A stretch of 64,000 nucleotides of DNA from Agarophyton chilense (GCA_030374765.1 JARGXX010000003.1:1488001-1552000); one strand, 5' to 3'. Shown: positions 1 to 10,485, counted from the stretch's first letter. Notes: generated by a model from the letters alone, not told the origin. Numbers and translations are program-made.

Positions 1-11
1 GGCAGAAGCCG

Positions 12-818
12 ATGGAAACCGAAACGGTGTATTCAACTCGCTTGAATAAAGCGTTTCACCGATGTGGGAATGTATTCCCCGCCTACGAGAGATGCACCAT
101 GTTTGTGGATGGTTTGGACCCCTCGATAAGGGCATTGGTTGCCCGACATCGGGAAGAGAAGCGCAAGCTGACCTACTTGGAACTGGTTCAGTACGCCCAG
201 CCTGAGGGGGATACTCTCCGTGCCCGGCAGAACCGAAAGAGTCGGCCGACACGTGCACTCCTCGCCGATGGAGGTAACTCGTCTTTGTCACTCGCAGGAG
301 GCCCGGCCCCTGTGGGGGTCAATGATAACATTCACTTCATGGGAAGTAACCCCGAATCTATGGGTACGTCTGAGTTGCCGTCGACATCCGCTCCGACTAC
401 GGATGAAGACCCTGCGCTCTATACCCAAGGACGGAGGGTGCCAGCCGCATCGCTACCTTTTGCGAATACCGCTGCTCGGTTCTCTCGCCCCGGATGGAGG
501 GATACAGCACCACGTCGCGTGGATTCACGTCCACAACCGAACCCGGCAGAGCTGATTTGCTATTTGTGTTACCTCCGTGGTCACAAAGCACCAGACTGCA
601 CATTTCCCCTGCGGGAGGGTTCACGAATTATCGCTCAGTACGAGGCTCTGACCCCTGAGGAGAAAGCTCGAGTCCCGAGTAGGTCCTATGAGGAACAAAG
701 GATACTCCGAGCTCACATTGCTGACAGGGATACAGAACTTGTACCCGCGAACGGGGAACAACCGGTCCCCTTCGAGGCAGCTGCACCGAATTCGGTGGGG
801 TCCGCTTCGAAAAACTAA
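12..818 (+). CDS. gag: Gag protein of the gypsy element
   Basis: A 268-residue ORF from an ATG encodes the structural Gag protein. A single CCHC zinc knuckle (spacing C-X2-C-X4-H-X4-C) is coded near nucleotides 556-600. The length is modest, so the capsid part may begin upstream of the window start in a different arrangement, or the protein may simply be short. The following pol ORF begins a few bases after this ORF and lies in another frame; Ty3/gypsy elements commonly make Gag-Pol by programmed frameshifting. The start used here is the first ATG in the window, and an upstream start outside the window cannot be excluded. Confidence 0.85.
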   Translation: METETVYSTRLNKAFHRCGNVFPAYERCTMFVDGLDPSIRALVARHREEKRKLTYLELVQYAQPEGDTLRARQNRKSRPTRALLADGGNSSLSLAGGPAPVGVNDNIHFMGSNPESMGTSELPSTSAPTTDEDPALYTQGRRVPAASLPFANTAARFSRPGWRDTAPRRVDSRPQPNPAELICYLCYLRGHKAPDCTFPLREGSRIIAQYEALTPEEKARVPSRSYEEQRILRAHIADRDTELVPANGEQPVPFEAAAPNSVGSASKN

Positions 819-820
819 AC

Positions 821-3800
821 TTGGGAGTCTCCCCTGCGGGAGGGGCGTCTTCTAAGCCGGAGTTGAAGACGCCCGAGGCGCTCCAGCTTCGCTCCCCAGC
901 TGTGACTATCCTTTCAAGGAGAACGGCTGACACCGACGTTAACTCGGGATACTTTAGTGTCCTCCGTCGCCCGTGGATACGGTCCCGTAATCTCCGTGTT
1001 CCGGATCGAGTTATGGTAATGGCCAAGCGGAATTATAAAGTATTCGCCGACTTCGGCCTGTCCAGCCAGTTTATGGTTCGTCAAATATCTGTCCTGGATA
1101 CAGGAGCCGCTCCTAACTTAATTCATGTTGAATTGTTACCCCCGCTGCTCCGGGCTCAAGTTCGTACCGGTCCACGTTTGGATATCGCCGATGCGAACAA
1201 CAACCCGCTACGGACACTGGGTACAATTTCCCTCATGGTGAGGTTAGGCTCCTATCTCGTTCAACTAGAGTTTATTGTATGCAAGTCACTTGCAGCACCA
1301 GTCATACTGGGTTGTGACTTTTGCGACCGCTTCGTGGAAGCCATCCGTCCTCAGAATAGAACTGTGGAACTCGAAGACGGGTCTACGATCCCAATCGTTC
1401 GTAAACCCTTACAGGGAGCAGCGCGAACACGCGTTCCTCTCCCTGTCGCGCAGGAATCTGTGAAGAAGGACCCGGTGTCTACACGGGTAAAGGTTGCGAA
1501 GTCAGTGGCTATCCCGCCAGAAACCCAGGTTTGGGTCACAGTTGTTACCAAGCAAATTGGTGTGCATGTGGTACAACCGAACCCGTCTCTGTATACGCGG
1601 CGTCAACTCGCCCTTGCGAATCGGGTTGTCTCCGTGGAACCGGATAAACCTTTCAAGGTTTTGGTAGCCAACTTTGGAAAGACAACGCAGCATTTGGTCA
1701 AACACCAGATCCTGGGTTCTGTTCTTCCACACCCGCATGCGGTCGTACCTACAAAGATCTCTATCGCAGAGGTCCTTGGTGTGGCGGACCCTAAGGAGGG
1801 GGAGGACACTGCCGAAATCGCGGAAGACGGTGAGCATACGACTGCAGCTCCAAACGCTGAACACTTTAAACCTCAGGAGGTTACGGCCCCTATCACAGGA
1901 GCAGACCAGACGGATCCTGTTCAGGAATTGGAGAAATGGGATCTCAAACATGTACCCGCATCTCATCGGGAGAAGCTGAGGCACATGCTTCGTGAATTTA
2001 CCCCCATGTGGGATGGTTCCCTTGGAACTATTGGGATTACAGAACACCGCATCGACTTGCTACCGAACACTCGGCCTATTGCCCAACACCCTTACAGGGC
2101 TGGACCGAAAGCTCGGGAAGAGGAGAAATCTCAGGTGGAGAAGATGCTTAAAGCGGGCGTAATTGAACCTGCCCAGTCCGCTTGGGCCTCACCAGTGGTG
2201 TTAGTTCCGAAACCGGATGGATCGTGGCGTTTCTGCATCGATTACAGACGCCTGAACGAGGTAACCATTAAGGATGTGTACCCGATCCCTCGGATGGACG
2301 AATACATCGACTCCCTTGGGAGCGCTACTGTTTTCTCTACCCTCGACCCCAATTCGGGCTACTGGCATGTCCCTATTAGGGAGGAAGATCGAGACAAAAC
2401 GGCTTTCGGGTGTCATCAAGGACTTTTCCGATTCCGGAGGATGCCTTTTGGGTTGACAAATGCCCCCGCAACGTTTCAACGGGCGATAGACATTCTGTTG
2501 GCTCCCTTCAAGTGGAGGACGTGTCTAGTGTATTTAGACGACATTATTGTCTTCTCCAACAACCTGGATGACCACCTCGAACACGTCAGGGACGTAATGA
2601 AGATACTCCGCGACGCGGGAATCACCTTGAAACTCAAGAAGTGCGAGTTTTTCACCGATTCGGTTAAGTATCTGGGTCATATCATCCGTCCCGGACAGCT
2701 TTCAATCGATGAAGTACGAGTGAAATCCTTGAAGGAAGCAAAACACCCGAAAACTCAAACGGAGTTGCGATCCTTCTTAGGTCTGTGTAACGTGTATCGC
2801 CGATTCGTCCCGAACTTTGCGGATATTGCCACCCCCCTCAACAGGCTCCTGACGAAGGGACAACCAGTTGAACTGGAACCTTTTGACGACGCGGAAGCGT
2901 CTGCCTTCACGGCACTGGTGAATGCCGTAACATCACCGCCAATCTTGGCTCTACCCAATCCTGGGCTCCCTTACGAAGTGGACACCGATGCTAGTGCAAA
3001 CCAAGTAGGGTGTGCACTGTTCCAATCTTCTGAGGATGGTGAACGTCAGCCTATTGGGTACTGGTCACGTTCCCTGAATGTCCATGAAAGGAACTACTCG
3101 GTCTCCGAGAAAGAATGTTTAGCCGTTGTGTGGGCCTTAGCTACACTTCGCCCCTATCTGATGGGTACTCGTTTCAAAGTCCATACGGACCACGCATGCT
3201 TGCGTTGGCTCCTGGAGATCTCCGAACCCTCGGGCCGTCTTATGCGCTGGCGTCTCCGACTGTCGGAATTCGACTTTGAGATCCTGTACAAGAAAGGGAA
3301 GCTGAACACTCAGGCTGATGCACTATCCCGCTTGGGAACCACAGCGGAAACGGAACCCTACGAGGACGATGACATCCCATGTTTTATGGTACCGGACCTC
3401 GAGGGAGGAGCTCAACCGCTGACGGATGATGTTTGTGACGATATACTCGTCAACGAGAGTCTGGATTTGCCGACCGGCTCTTTTATATCTATCTCTCCAG
3501 AGGAGATGATACGCGAGCAACAGCTCGACCCATTCTGTACACGGATTCGGGCTCGCCTCAACGGAGGATTTCAGTTACCTTTCGAGGACGACGATCAGGG
3601 TTACCTAATCAGGACCGTTGGACCTCGCCCGAGGATAGTGGTGCCGCACACCCTACAACAGAGGGTATTACACCTCACTCACTATGTGAAGGTTGGGGCC
3701 CACCCCGGGGGAAGAAAACTGTACCTCACGCTGAGAAGGGACTTTTACTGGCCGGCAATGGCATTCGATTGTTACGCCGTCAAACGGGCCTGCGCCAATT

Positions 3801-5404
3801 GCGCCAAGAATGAAGTCAAACTTCGAAAGCACTCTAAGAAGTTGACGCTGTTCCCGGCACGGGCTCCACTCGAATTCGTGGCCATAGACATCCTAGGGGA
3901 GTTTATCAAGACGCCCCGAGGTCATCGGTATCTCCTTCTCATTTCTGACAGATTCTCTAAGCTAACGAGAACTGTGCCGCTGAAGCGGATCACCGCCGCT
4001 ACCGTCACGCAAGCGTTCGTGACCCATTGGGTGTTCGTATATGGACCGCCGGTGCAGTTGTTATCCGACAACGGAGGGCAATTCGCATCAAAGTTCTTTC
4101 AGGATGTATGTCGAATCCTTGATGTAAGGAATTTATTTGTTACTACGTATCACCCTCAGGGGAATGGCCAGGTGGAGAGGTTTAACCGCACGATACTCAA
4201 CGCTTTGAGATCGTATGTTGCGGATCACCCCAAAAATTGGGACTTGTACACAGACGCTATCACGTATGCATACAACACCCAGGAACATCGGGTTACATCT
4301 TTATCCCCATTCGAACTGGTACTGTCGAGGACACCGCCGCCGGTCGCCATCGAGGCTCAACCGACGCTGTCGACGTACCTGTCACCGGGATTGTACCGAA
4401 AAGCCTGGAAGGAGTGGCTTACGAAGATGGTGCCGATAGCCCAGAAAGCAATGGACAAAGCTCAACGCGCCTACAAGAAGGACTTTGACAATCGGGTTCG
4501 CAAATCTCTACCTCAGGTGGAGCCCGACGACTTCGTCTTCCTTCGAAAGGAATACTACAATCCTGAAAAGGAACGTAGGCACAAGCTTTCGCCAATTGTG
4601 GACGGAACCTATCGTGTGGTTTCAGTAGACCCGGACACAGTGGTATTGGATATCGCTAACCGCCACGAACGGATCTCCAGGGACCGCATCACACGAGCGC
4701 CCAACCCAAATGTGGAAGTGGTGTCGGCACCAACGCCCTCCACAGGGGATGATTCAACGGAAGTTAACCCGTCAGGCGGAGATTCGAACACCCGCCCCGT
4801 TATACTTCCGCACCCGGAACGTGGTTTAACCGACCTACCGGAAACTTCGGATACTCCCGAACCTGGGCCCGCTCCCTCAAGGGCCCAGTCAACGAACTCT
4901 TACAGAGTTACTCCCCCACCGGAGGTAATCAAGCCTCCTGGCTCTCCGCCTAAGGAGGGGGAGGAGGACTTAGTTCCTTCACAGGACGATGTTTCGGCGT
5001 CAGCCAGTCGCCCTAACAGGGAATCTAGTTCTCACAGTGAGACGGCGAGCCCGACCGAGCCGGCGACAGAGAAGTCACAACCCCAGCGTATGGGTAGCGA
5101 CATCACCGCCGACCCAGCCGAGCACGACGTCAGAAAAGATGACGAAAACCCGCCTAGGGAGAGTCGTGTGGAGAACTCCGCACCCGGAACGCCTACAGAG
5201 CCGACGATCACCCGCCGCCGCGGACGAGACACTGAGGCGTGGCACACTCAAACCCCGCTTTCTCGGGAACGAGCTGTGTCAGTGGACCCGCACGGGGAAG
5301 ATCTCGACGACGAGGTTGACCAAATTTGGCTCTCCGTTTTGGAATGGGAATCAGAACTCCTATGGAGACACTGGAACCCTCAGGAATGGGAAAGAAATGA
5401 GTGA
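821..5404 (+). CDS. pol: Pol polyprotein of the gypsy element
   Basis: One long ORF of about 1,527 codons. An aspartic protease DTGA motif is at 1096-1107. The reverse transcriptase has the YLDD catalytic box starting at 2531. A gypsy-type RNase H follows (conserved VDTDAS and HTDHACLRWL signatures). The integrase has an HHCC zinc-binding region around 3664-3810 and a D,D,E core (aspartates near 3882 and in SDNGGQ near 4066, glutamate in QVERFN near 4170). The GPF/Y-like region is followed by about 250 low-complexity residues rich in P, E, S and T. RNase H before integrase is diagnostic of Ty3/gypsy. The ORF opens at a TTG, so it is probably made as a Gag-Pol fusion rather than from its own start. 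Confidence 0.95.
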   Translation: MGVSPAGGASSKPELKTPEALQLRSPAVTILSRRTADTDVNSGYFSVLRRPWIRSRNLRVPDRVMVMAKRNYKVFADFGLSSQFMVRQISVLDTGAAPNLIHVELLPPLLRAQVRTGPRLDIADANNNPLRTLGTISLMVRLGSYLVQLEFIVCKSLAAPVILGCDFCDRFVEAIRPQNRTVELEDGSTIPIVRKPLQGAARTRVPLPVAQESVKKDPVSTRVKVAKSVAIPPETQVWVTVVTKQIGVHVVQPNPSLYTRRQLALANRVVSVEPDKPFKVLVANFGKTTQHLVKHQILGSVLPHPHAVVPTKISIAEVLGVADPKEGEDTAEIAEDGEHTTAAPNAEHFKPQEVTAPITGADQTDPVQELEKWDLKHVPASHREKLRHMLREFTPMWDGSLGTIGITEHRIDLLPNTRPIAQHPYRAGPKAREEEKSQVEKMLKAGVIEPAQSAWASPVVLVPKPDGSWRFCIDYRRLNEVTIKDVYPIPRMDEYIDSLGSATVFSTLDPNSGYWHVPIREEDRDKTAFGCHQGLFRFRRMPFGLTNAPATFQRAIDILLAPFKWRTCLVYLDDIIVFSNNLDDHLEHVRDVMKILRDAGITLKLKKCEFFTDSVKYLGHIIRPGQLSIDEVRVKSLKEAKHPKTQTELRSFLGLCNVYRRFVPNFADIATPLNRLLTKGQPVELEPFDDAEASAFTALVNAVTSPPILALPNPGLPYEVDTDASANQVGCALFQSSEDGERQPIGYWSRSLNVHERNYSVSEKECLAVVWALATLRPYLMGTRFKVHTDHACLRWLLEISEPSGRLMRWRLRLSEFDFEILYKKGKLNTQADALSRLGTTAETEPYEDDDIPCFMVPDLEGGAQPLTDDVCDDILVNESLDLPTGSFISISPEEMIREQQLDPFCTRIRARLNGGFQLPFEDDDQGYLIRTVGPRPRIVVPHTLQQRVLHLTHYVKVGAHPGGRKLYLTLRRDFYWPAMAFDCYAVKRACANCAKNEVKLRKHSKKLTLFPARAPLEFVAIDILGEFIKTPRGHRYLLLISDRFSKLTRTVPLKRITAATVTQAFVTHWVFVYGPPVQLLSDNGGQFASKFFQDVCRILDVRNLFVTTYHPQGNGQVERFNRTILNALRSYVADHPKNWDLYTDAITYAYNTQEHRVTSLSPFELVLSRTPPPVAIEAQPTLSTYLSPGLYRKAWKEWLTKMVPIAQKAMDKAQRAYKKDFDNRVRKSLPQVEPDDFVFLRKEYYNPEKERRHKLSPIVDGTYRVVSVDPDTVVLDIANRHERISRDRITRAPNPNVEVVSAPTPSTGDDSTEVNPSGGDSNTRPVILPHPERGLTDLPETSDTPEPGPAPSRAQSTNSYRVTPPPEVIKPPGSPPKEGEEDLVPSQDDVSASASRPNRESSSHSETASPTEPATEKSQPQRMGSDITADPAEHDVRKDDENPPRESRVENSAPGTPTEPTITRRRGRDTEAWHTQTPLSRERAVSVDPHGEDLDDEVDQIWLSVLEWESELLWRHWNPQEWERNE

Positions 5405-5521
5405 GACTCGTCGGAGACAGCTCAAAAGAGTGCTAGCGCGTGCCTAAAGCGCCACCTCATATCCGCTCGCGGAGTGGCCACCGGCGCCCGCGCATTTATG
5501 TGGCCCACGTCGAATGGCACC

Positions 5522-5620
5522 GAGCCAATCAAAAGGCTCTGACGACCAACTGTCGCGCAACCCGCCTCACTGAGCCAATCAAAAGGCTCTGACGACCAAC
5601 CGTCGCGCAACCCGCCTCCG
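5522..5620. repeat. 50-bp tandem duplication with internal hairpin
   Basis: Two head-to-tail copies of a 50-bp unit start at 5522 and 5572. Each copy opens with GAGCCAATCAAAAGGCTC, whose ends (GAGCC/GGCTC) can pair into a small stem-loop. They lie in the roughly 550-bp gap between pol and the chromodomain ORF. The copies differ by only a few bases, so the duplication is recent. Any role in RNA processing is speculation. Confidence 0.85.
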
Positions 5621-5953
5621 TCGCACGGCGCGTTGCACCAGAGCAACCTTCGTCCCCGTAGCTCGGGTTGACGTTGAAGTCTTACCCCCCTGAGACTGGA
5701 GACGCTACCGCGTCGCGGTTTCTCAACCGTCACGGAATCTAAGAACACCGTTGCTATCGAGAAGATCTCAGCTTTAAGAATAACCTAAAAGTGGGCCGTT
5801 TTGACTTCGTAGACGGAAGTTACAACGTAGCCCACAGGCCACTCGGCGCCGTTTGGACGAAGTGCTGAGACCCGCTCGCAACACGGAAAAGAACCCACCG
5901 GGGTGTGTCTAAATCCTACGTTGACACCCTCAAGGGAACTAGAGCGTTCCAAG

Positions 5954-6193
5954 ATGGAAGAGAAGCCCGAACAGGGAAAAGTGTACCCGCAGGAATTCGT
6001 CATCGATCGCATCGTGCGTCACATCTACACCCCCGAGGGAGAAGTCCGCTACCAAGTCCGATGGTACGGATTCTCGCCTGATGAGGATACAGTGGAACCC
6101 ATTGAGCACCTTCCGAGGTCTAAGGTTTTATCCTATCACCGACGCGCTCGGGTAACCTTGCCTCCAAGTCTGGATCGTGCCCAAGTCGGGTAA
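5954..6193 (+). CDS. Chromodomain ORF of the gypsy element
   Basis: An ORF of 79 codons from the ATG at 5954; the frame stays open upstream to 5903 without another ATG. Its centre is a recognisable chromodomain: a FVIDRIV opening strand, a YQVRWYGF core and a DTVEPIEHL segment matching the HP1-type end. In chromoviruses this domain sits at the C-terminus of integrase and guides insertion to marked chromatin. Here it is about 550 bp downstream of the pol stop as its own ORF. Whether it is reached by splicing, reinitiation or a subgenomic transcript is not visible in the sequence. Confidence 0.8.
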   Translation: MEEKPEQGKVYPQEFVIDRIVRHIYTPEGEVRYQVRWYGFSPDEDTVEPIEHLPRSKVLSYHRRARVTLPPSLDRAQVG

Positions 6194-6362
6194 GCCACCA
6201 CGGGAACTGGTGTGGATGGGACCTCGAAGTGAGGAAGATGTTGGACCTCTGAAGAGGAATTGAGGAGAGTATCCCGAAGAACACGTATTGAGAGGGAATG
6301 TCTACTGGCCCTCGGCCTAGCGCCGTTAACCGGGGAACACAGCACCGGTTATCGGGACAGTT

Positions 6363-6576
6363 TATGATGAAAAAAATGGAAAAGAAGACCCACGAAGTGG
6401 AGAAGAAGATTAAGAAGAAGATTGGACCCTAGGAATGGAAGAAGATGAAGACGAAGATGAAGAAGATCCTAAGAAGGAAGAAGAAAAGAAGTAGAAGTTA
6501 AGATCCTAAGAAGGAAGAAAAAAAAAATGTAGAAGTTAAGATCCTAGGAAGGAAGAAGAAAAGAAGTTATGCAAAT
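6363..6576. repeat. Purine-rich tract with 37-38-bp tandem repeats
   Basis: An almost pure AG-rich stretch on the + strand follows the chromodomain ORF. Three units starting at GATCCTA (6465, 6502 and 6540) repeat with a period of 37-38 bp and differ by a few bases. The tract resembles a secondary (central-type) polypurine tract, but the repeat pattern also fits simple slippage. No ORF crosses it. Confidence 0.8.
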
Positions 6577-6633
6577 ATCAGAAGTTTACTATTGTCGCCA
6601 AGCTATGGACTCCACAATTGCCCGAAGGCGGAA

Positions 6634-8490
6634 CTACGGAAAGCCCGAGGAGGGACCCGCCCCACCGTTGGGATTCTGACCCTGATGGTACGCCGAGGCG
6701 AAAGCCAACATCTGGCTCACATCCGTCATACCCGGGGGAATCGGAATGCCCGCGTTCACGAGGCCTTGTCGCACACTATCCGCTTGCGGAGTGGCTACCG
6801 GCGCCTGCGCAAGGGTGTTCACACCCCACCCGGGGGGAGCAGATGGACCGCCACCGGATGCATTCGCCGCCGCAGCTGAGGTCGTTCCCACTGGTTGGAA
6901 GGGTGCAGATGGCTCCACAGGGAGTACTCCACTAGGAGCTGGCATGTCGTTATCCAACGCTGGATCGTCCAGCTCTACTGGAGGCTCGTACTCGAAATCG
7001 TCGGTATAAATGAACCCCGTCGGGTGTCCCACCGGCGTCGGTCGAGGCGAGTCAATCAGCGCCCGTTCTTGCGCCGGGCTAATGCCAACCCCTTCGAAGG
7101 GATTGTAATAGACCCAGTTACCGGAGCCCGGATCGTACCGGCCAGGAGACTTGTCTCGCGCGGATCCTTCCCCTGCGGGCTGATTTTCCACTGGAACTCG
7201 ATCCCATTGGGTGTCAACGATCACGTCCAATATTGGATACAGGTCCTGCACGCTGCTGGCCGAACCCAACGCTGGGACAAGGTCGATCTGACGCATGATG
7301 GTCCGTAGCATCGGAGGAATATACCAGATACGGAAATGGTCATGAGCATCCCAGAGGAGGTGCGCCGCTACGCGGGCTGCCCACTCGGCTGCAACGAGGG
7401 CCCAGTAACCCGAGTTCGGGTCGTGCATCAAACGAGACCCGATATAGTAGATGCATGGGGGCAGTTCATCAAAGCACCCTCGGGGGACCTCGACCTTACT
7501 CCACCAAGCGGGAAGGGGCACGAATCGCCCAACCTTCGCCGTGTTACGGATACGCTCCAGTTCCACGTGAGGATACGGGACAAGGAACCCGAAACGGGAG
7601 CGCGAGCGGCGCTCGAAGCGCACGCGTCGATCGAACCCATACTGGGTAAACTGCCGTTGAAGGTACTTGAATTCAGCCCGAAGGATGGGACGACTCCATT
7701 GGAGCATATCTTCTCGGAGAGGAAAACCCGGTCCGCGGAACTTGGCTTCGGGAAAGGCTGCCAGGTTATCCCCGTAGGAGACCTCACCGTACGTGCGGTA
7801 ATAGGCGACATCGAACCCGTACTCCGGGGGAACCAGATGGTCAAAGCGTGACCTCTCCAATCACTGGTAGGCCAGAGCCGCCATCGCTGCGCGTGCCTTG
7901 TCCAGGGACTCCCCGCGACCGCGGTATAGATACTGAGGCTCTATGGCTACCCGCGCCCTCCAATCGGGAGAACGTACAACCTCGACAGGTAGGCCACCCG
8001 GCAGTAAGCCGTCCTCCACGTAGGAGTCGATGAGCTCATCGTCGCGAACCGCTGTCGGATGGAACCACGGAGCGCGGGAATATATCACCGGATCGGTAAG
8101 GGGACTCCACCTTCGAAAGGATTCGTTTGAGATCCAACCTCTGGAGTTTGCTACCAAGGGCATCGCATGAGCGGAGTTCCACGCCACCGCGTTAATGTCC
8201 AAATCCTCCTGAGGATGTCGGTTGCTCGCCGAGGCGGAAGGTTCGGTACCTGACGGAGCCGCATCCAAACCGGAGAAATATCCACCCTGCTGGGGAGCTT
8301 CGTTGTCCGCCGGCGCGGAGGCCGATGGCCCCGAGAGTGGGTTGAGGACGTATGGGTTCATTCCTATGAGAGGGCTGGTTGAGACTGCTGTTGCGAGAAG
8401 TTTCTTATCGCCGAAAGTCGGAGGAGTAGAAGAAAGCTGTACCGACGTGCCGGTTTTGTGGCGATCCTCAGAAGTGGTGAAGGACCCCAT
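6634..8490 (-). CDS. Antisense accessory ORF block of the gypsy element (two consecutive ORFs)
   Basis: Two consecutive minus-strand ORFs, 8490-7861 (first ATG at 8490) and 7860-6634, fill the space between the chromodomain ORF and the polypurine tract, opposite in sense to gag-pol. Composition is protein-like: mixed helical segments, Trp- and Tyr-rich stretches, then a proline/glycine-rich low-complexity tail. I recognise no family. A TATATA-like sequence at 8501-8510 lies just upstream of the ATG on the minus strand. Antisense ORFs in this position are known from the Tat-lineage plant gypsy elements (Grande, RIRE2, Retand), so this is most simply an accessory gene of the element. Function unknown. 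Confidence 0.6.
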
Positions 8491-8557
8491 TGGGAGAGCA
8501 GTATATATAGTGACCAGAACGCGAGACACCCGCGGCTCGGAATGTTCTTCCTCGTCT

Positions 8558-8570
8558 TAAGGAGGGGGAG
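8558..8570 (+). promoter_or_regulatory. Polypurine tract (plus-strand primer) and 3' LTR boundary
   Basis: A run AAGGAGGGGGAG is followed at once by TGAAG. This is the expected arrangement of a polypurine tract directly before an LTR that starts with TG. The 5' LTR is outside the window, so the boundary cannot be confirmed by comparison. Confidence 0.55.
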
Positions 8571-10260
8571 ATGAAGAGCAACGCCCAGTTAGGGGATACT
8601 TGAAGATGCAACTCATAGAATGAGGATTGAACCCCCCGAGGGTTATGACTATGATCCCCTCTAAGGTGTGCTGAGGTGGCACTGTTTTCTGGTTAGAGTT
8701 CGCCTATAAAGTGAAAATTCGGATGGCCCATGGTTGGATTGGCCCCGTGATATACGTGGCTTAATTTTGGAACCGATTTTCGGATATTTGTTAGAAAGTT
8801 GGACTTTTGGGCCCTGGCAGTGGGATCTCCACGTGTATGGCCCTGAGCAGGTGTGCACTACTGTAGAGTTTAGTTAGTGGGCCCTACTTAGGGAGACGAG
8901 ATCTGACAGTCCGAAGCTCAGAGTAAAATGGGAACCAATGTTGGTCTTCGATACCTTTAGAGGTTCTTCGTCGCCATCGTTTCGGCCTTACAACCCGGAA
9001 CGGGCTCTGGTTAGCAACGCCTGCGTAGGGATACGACTCCACTTGGAGAGTGCCCACGTTTGGGTTCCGTGCAACCACCCCCTTGGGACCGCTCAGACGA
9101 CCTGCGTGAACGATACCCCGTGGGGGTTCTGCTTACTTGTTGCGTGCTTTTTGTGTTTCCTTTCGAGGACAGGTTTTCGCCCCTGTATTGGGTTTCTTTT
9201 GTTGTTTCGCCCCTTTTCTGGTTCTCGGGTCCGGTGCCGGTTAGTGCCCAACCCTCCCCCCGTTTTTCCTCTTCGCCGGATTTTCCCCCATTCTTTGGGA
9301 TACCCATACCCATTCCCGATCCAACGGTTTCTACCCCTCACCTCCGTCGGTACTGCCGGAATCCCCCGTGGGAGTTACACCCCACACTACGGGTGGAACG
9401 GAGGGCTCTGTCTCTGAGTCTGCCTCCCCCAGGGAGCAAGGCTTCGAACACCTTGAGAGCACTTCCCGTCGCCGGGTTTTGCTCCACAGTAATTTTTAGT
9501 ATTTATTTAGCTACGCTATCGCTATTTAGTGTCTATTTTTCGGGCGCGCGCCCACTGTCAGGGGCCGTGCGCCTCACTACTTAGGAGGTTGAGCACTGCT
9601 CCCCAGTAAGAATCCTCTTGGGAGATACCAAGGAGGGGGTCTTGGCTCTGAACTTTTCGCCTTCGGCGCATCTTCACCGCATACTGCTTGAGCGCCCTTC
9701 GCACGTTAGTTCATTAACCCCTCTGTCGACTAGGGTGCTACCACCACCGTGGGTTCATATTTAATGGCCGACACTTGTCGTAGTCTCGCCCCTGTATAGG
9801 GTTTCGCCCCCGTTTTCCTCTTGTTCTTCTTTTTGGCTCTCGTGAGTGGCCGCCTCCCTCACCCCGCTCGTCCAACTCATACGAGTGTTTCCTCGCTCCT
9901 TTTACGACAATCGCCGTGATACTGCTCCGCCTAGGATTGGTCACACCCTGGACTGTGCCGTGCTCACCTAAATACTCTAGGTATATCCCGCTGGATTGGC
10001 CTCGGTCTTACACCCGACTCCATCGTGCCTTTCCAGAGTGGCTCTGTTTCTGTGCTCCGCTGGGACGCGTCTCCTCCGCCTGAGGCGTGACTCTCAAGAG
10101 AGGAAGATCCCGAACATCTTCGTGGTGTCTCCGCTCCAAGCATTTTCCTACACTTATTTGTGTGCATATTGTTGTTCTAATGTGCTCACATTTTCTTACA
10201 GTGGATGCAATGCGACTGAAAACACTGTTTAACCGTACCCGCAAGCAACTTATGTCGTCG
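8571..10260 (+). repeat. Probable 3' LTR of the gypsy element; outer end not defined
   Basis: About 1.7 kb of pyrimidine-rich sequence follows the polypurine tract without a convincing gene. It carries a diverged internal repeat: a CGCCCCTGTAT-GGGTTTC motif plus a CCCCCGTTTT-CCTCTT motif occurs near 9178-9275 and again, shorter, near 9786-9825. The sequence is T/C-rich with several TATT/TTTA stretches near 9490-9540 that could mark a promoter or processing region. The outer edge is a guess, because the partner LTR is not in the window. Confidence 0.4.
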
Positions 10261-10485
10261 ATACCATAACTTCCTTGCCAAATTCAACCATGTTCCGCTC
10301 GGTGCTTCTTCACCAACTGAACTTGCTTTTAGTAAGCGCCACCGAGAACACCGCCATCTTTGCCGCCAGGCGAAAAGTCGCGCGGTCTTCGTCGGAGAAA
10401 GAGCTTCTGTTCGCAGAGAATTGCCTACACACAATCATGTGCAGCAGAGTCGAGCCCAAAACACAATATAAGAAGTCGATGTTCC

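Larger units (their letters stand above)
1..8570 (+). mobile_element. Ty3/gypsy chromovirus-like LTR retrotransposon, internal region
   Basis: This is the internal part of a Ty3/gypsy LTR retrotransposon. In order it holds gag with a CCHC knuckle, pol in the gypsy order protease - reverse transcriptase - RNase H - integrase, a separate chromodomain ORF, a purine-rich tandem repeat, an antisense ORF block, and a polypurine tract. The 5' LTR and primer binding site lie upstream of the window, so age cannot be judged from LTR divergence. The visible gag and pol ORFs are open over their full expected length, so the copy looks whole and probably young. The chromodomain places it near the chromoviruses, and the long stretch between pol and the polypurine tract is unusual for that group. 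Confidence 0.92.

Noticed and set aside
5422-5748. Independent minus-strand gene of 108 codons
   Set aside because: It spans a tandem duplication; only the APVATPxAD stretch resembles coding sequence, and that is better explained by similarity to the antisense ORF block.
6363-6576. The purine-rich tract as the main polypurine primer site
   Set aside because: The sequence after it does not start an LTR; the tract at 8558-8570 followed by TG is a better candidate.
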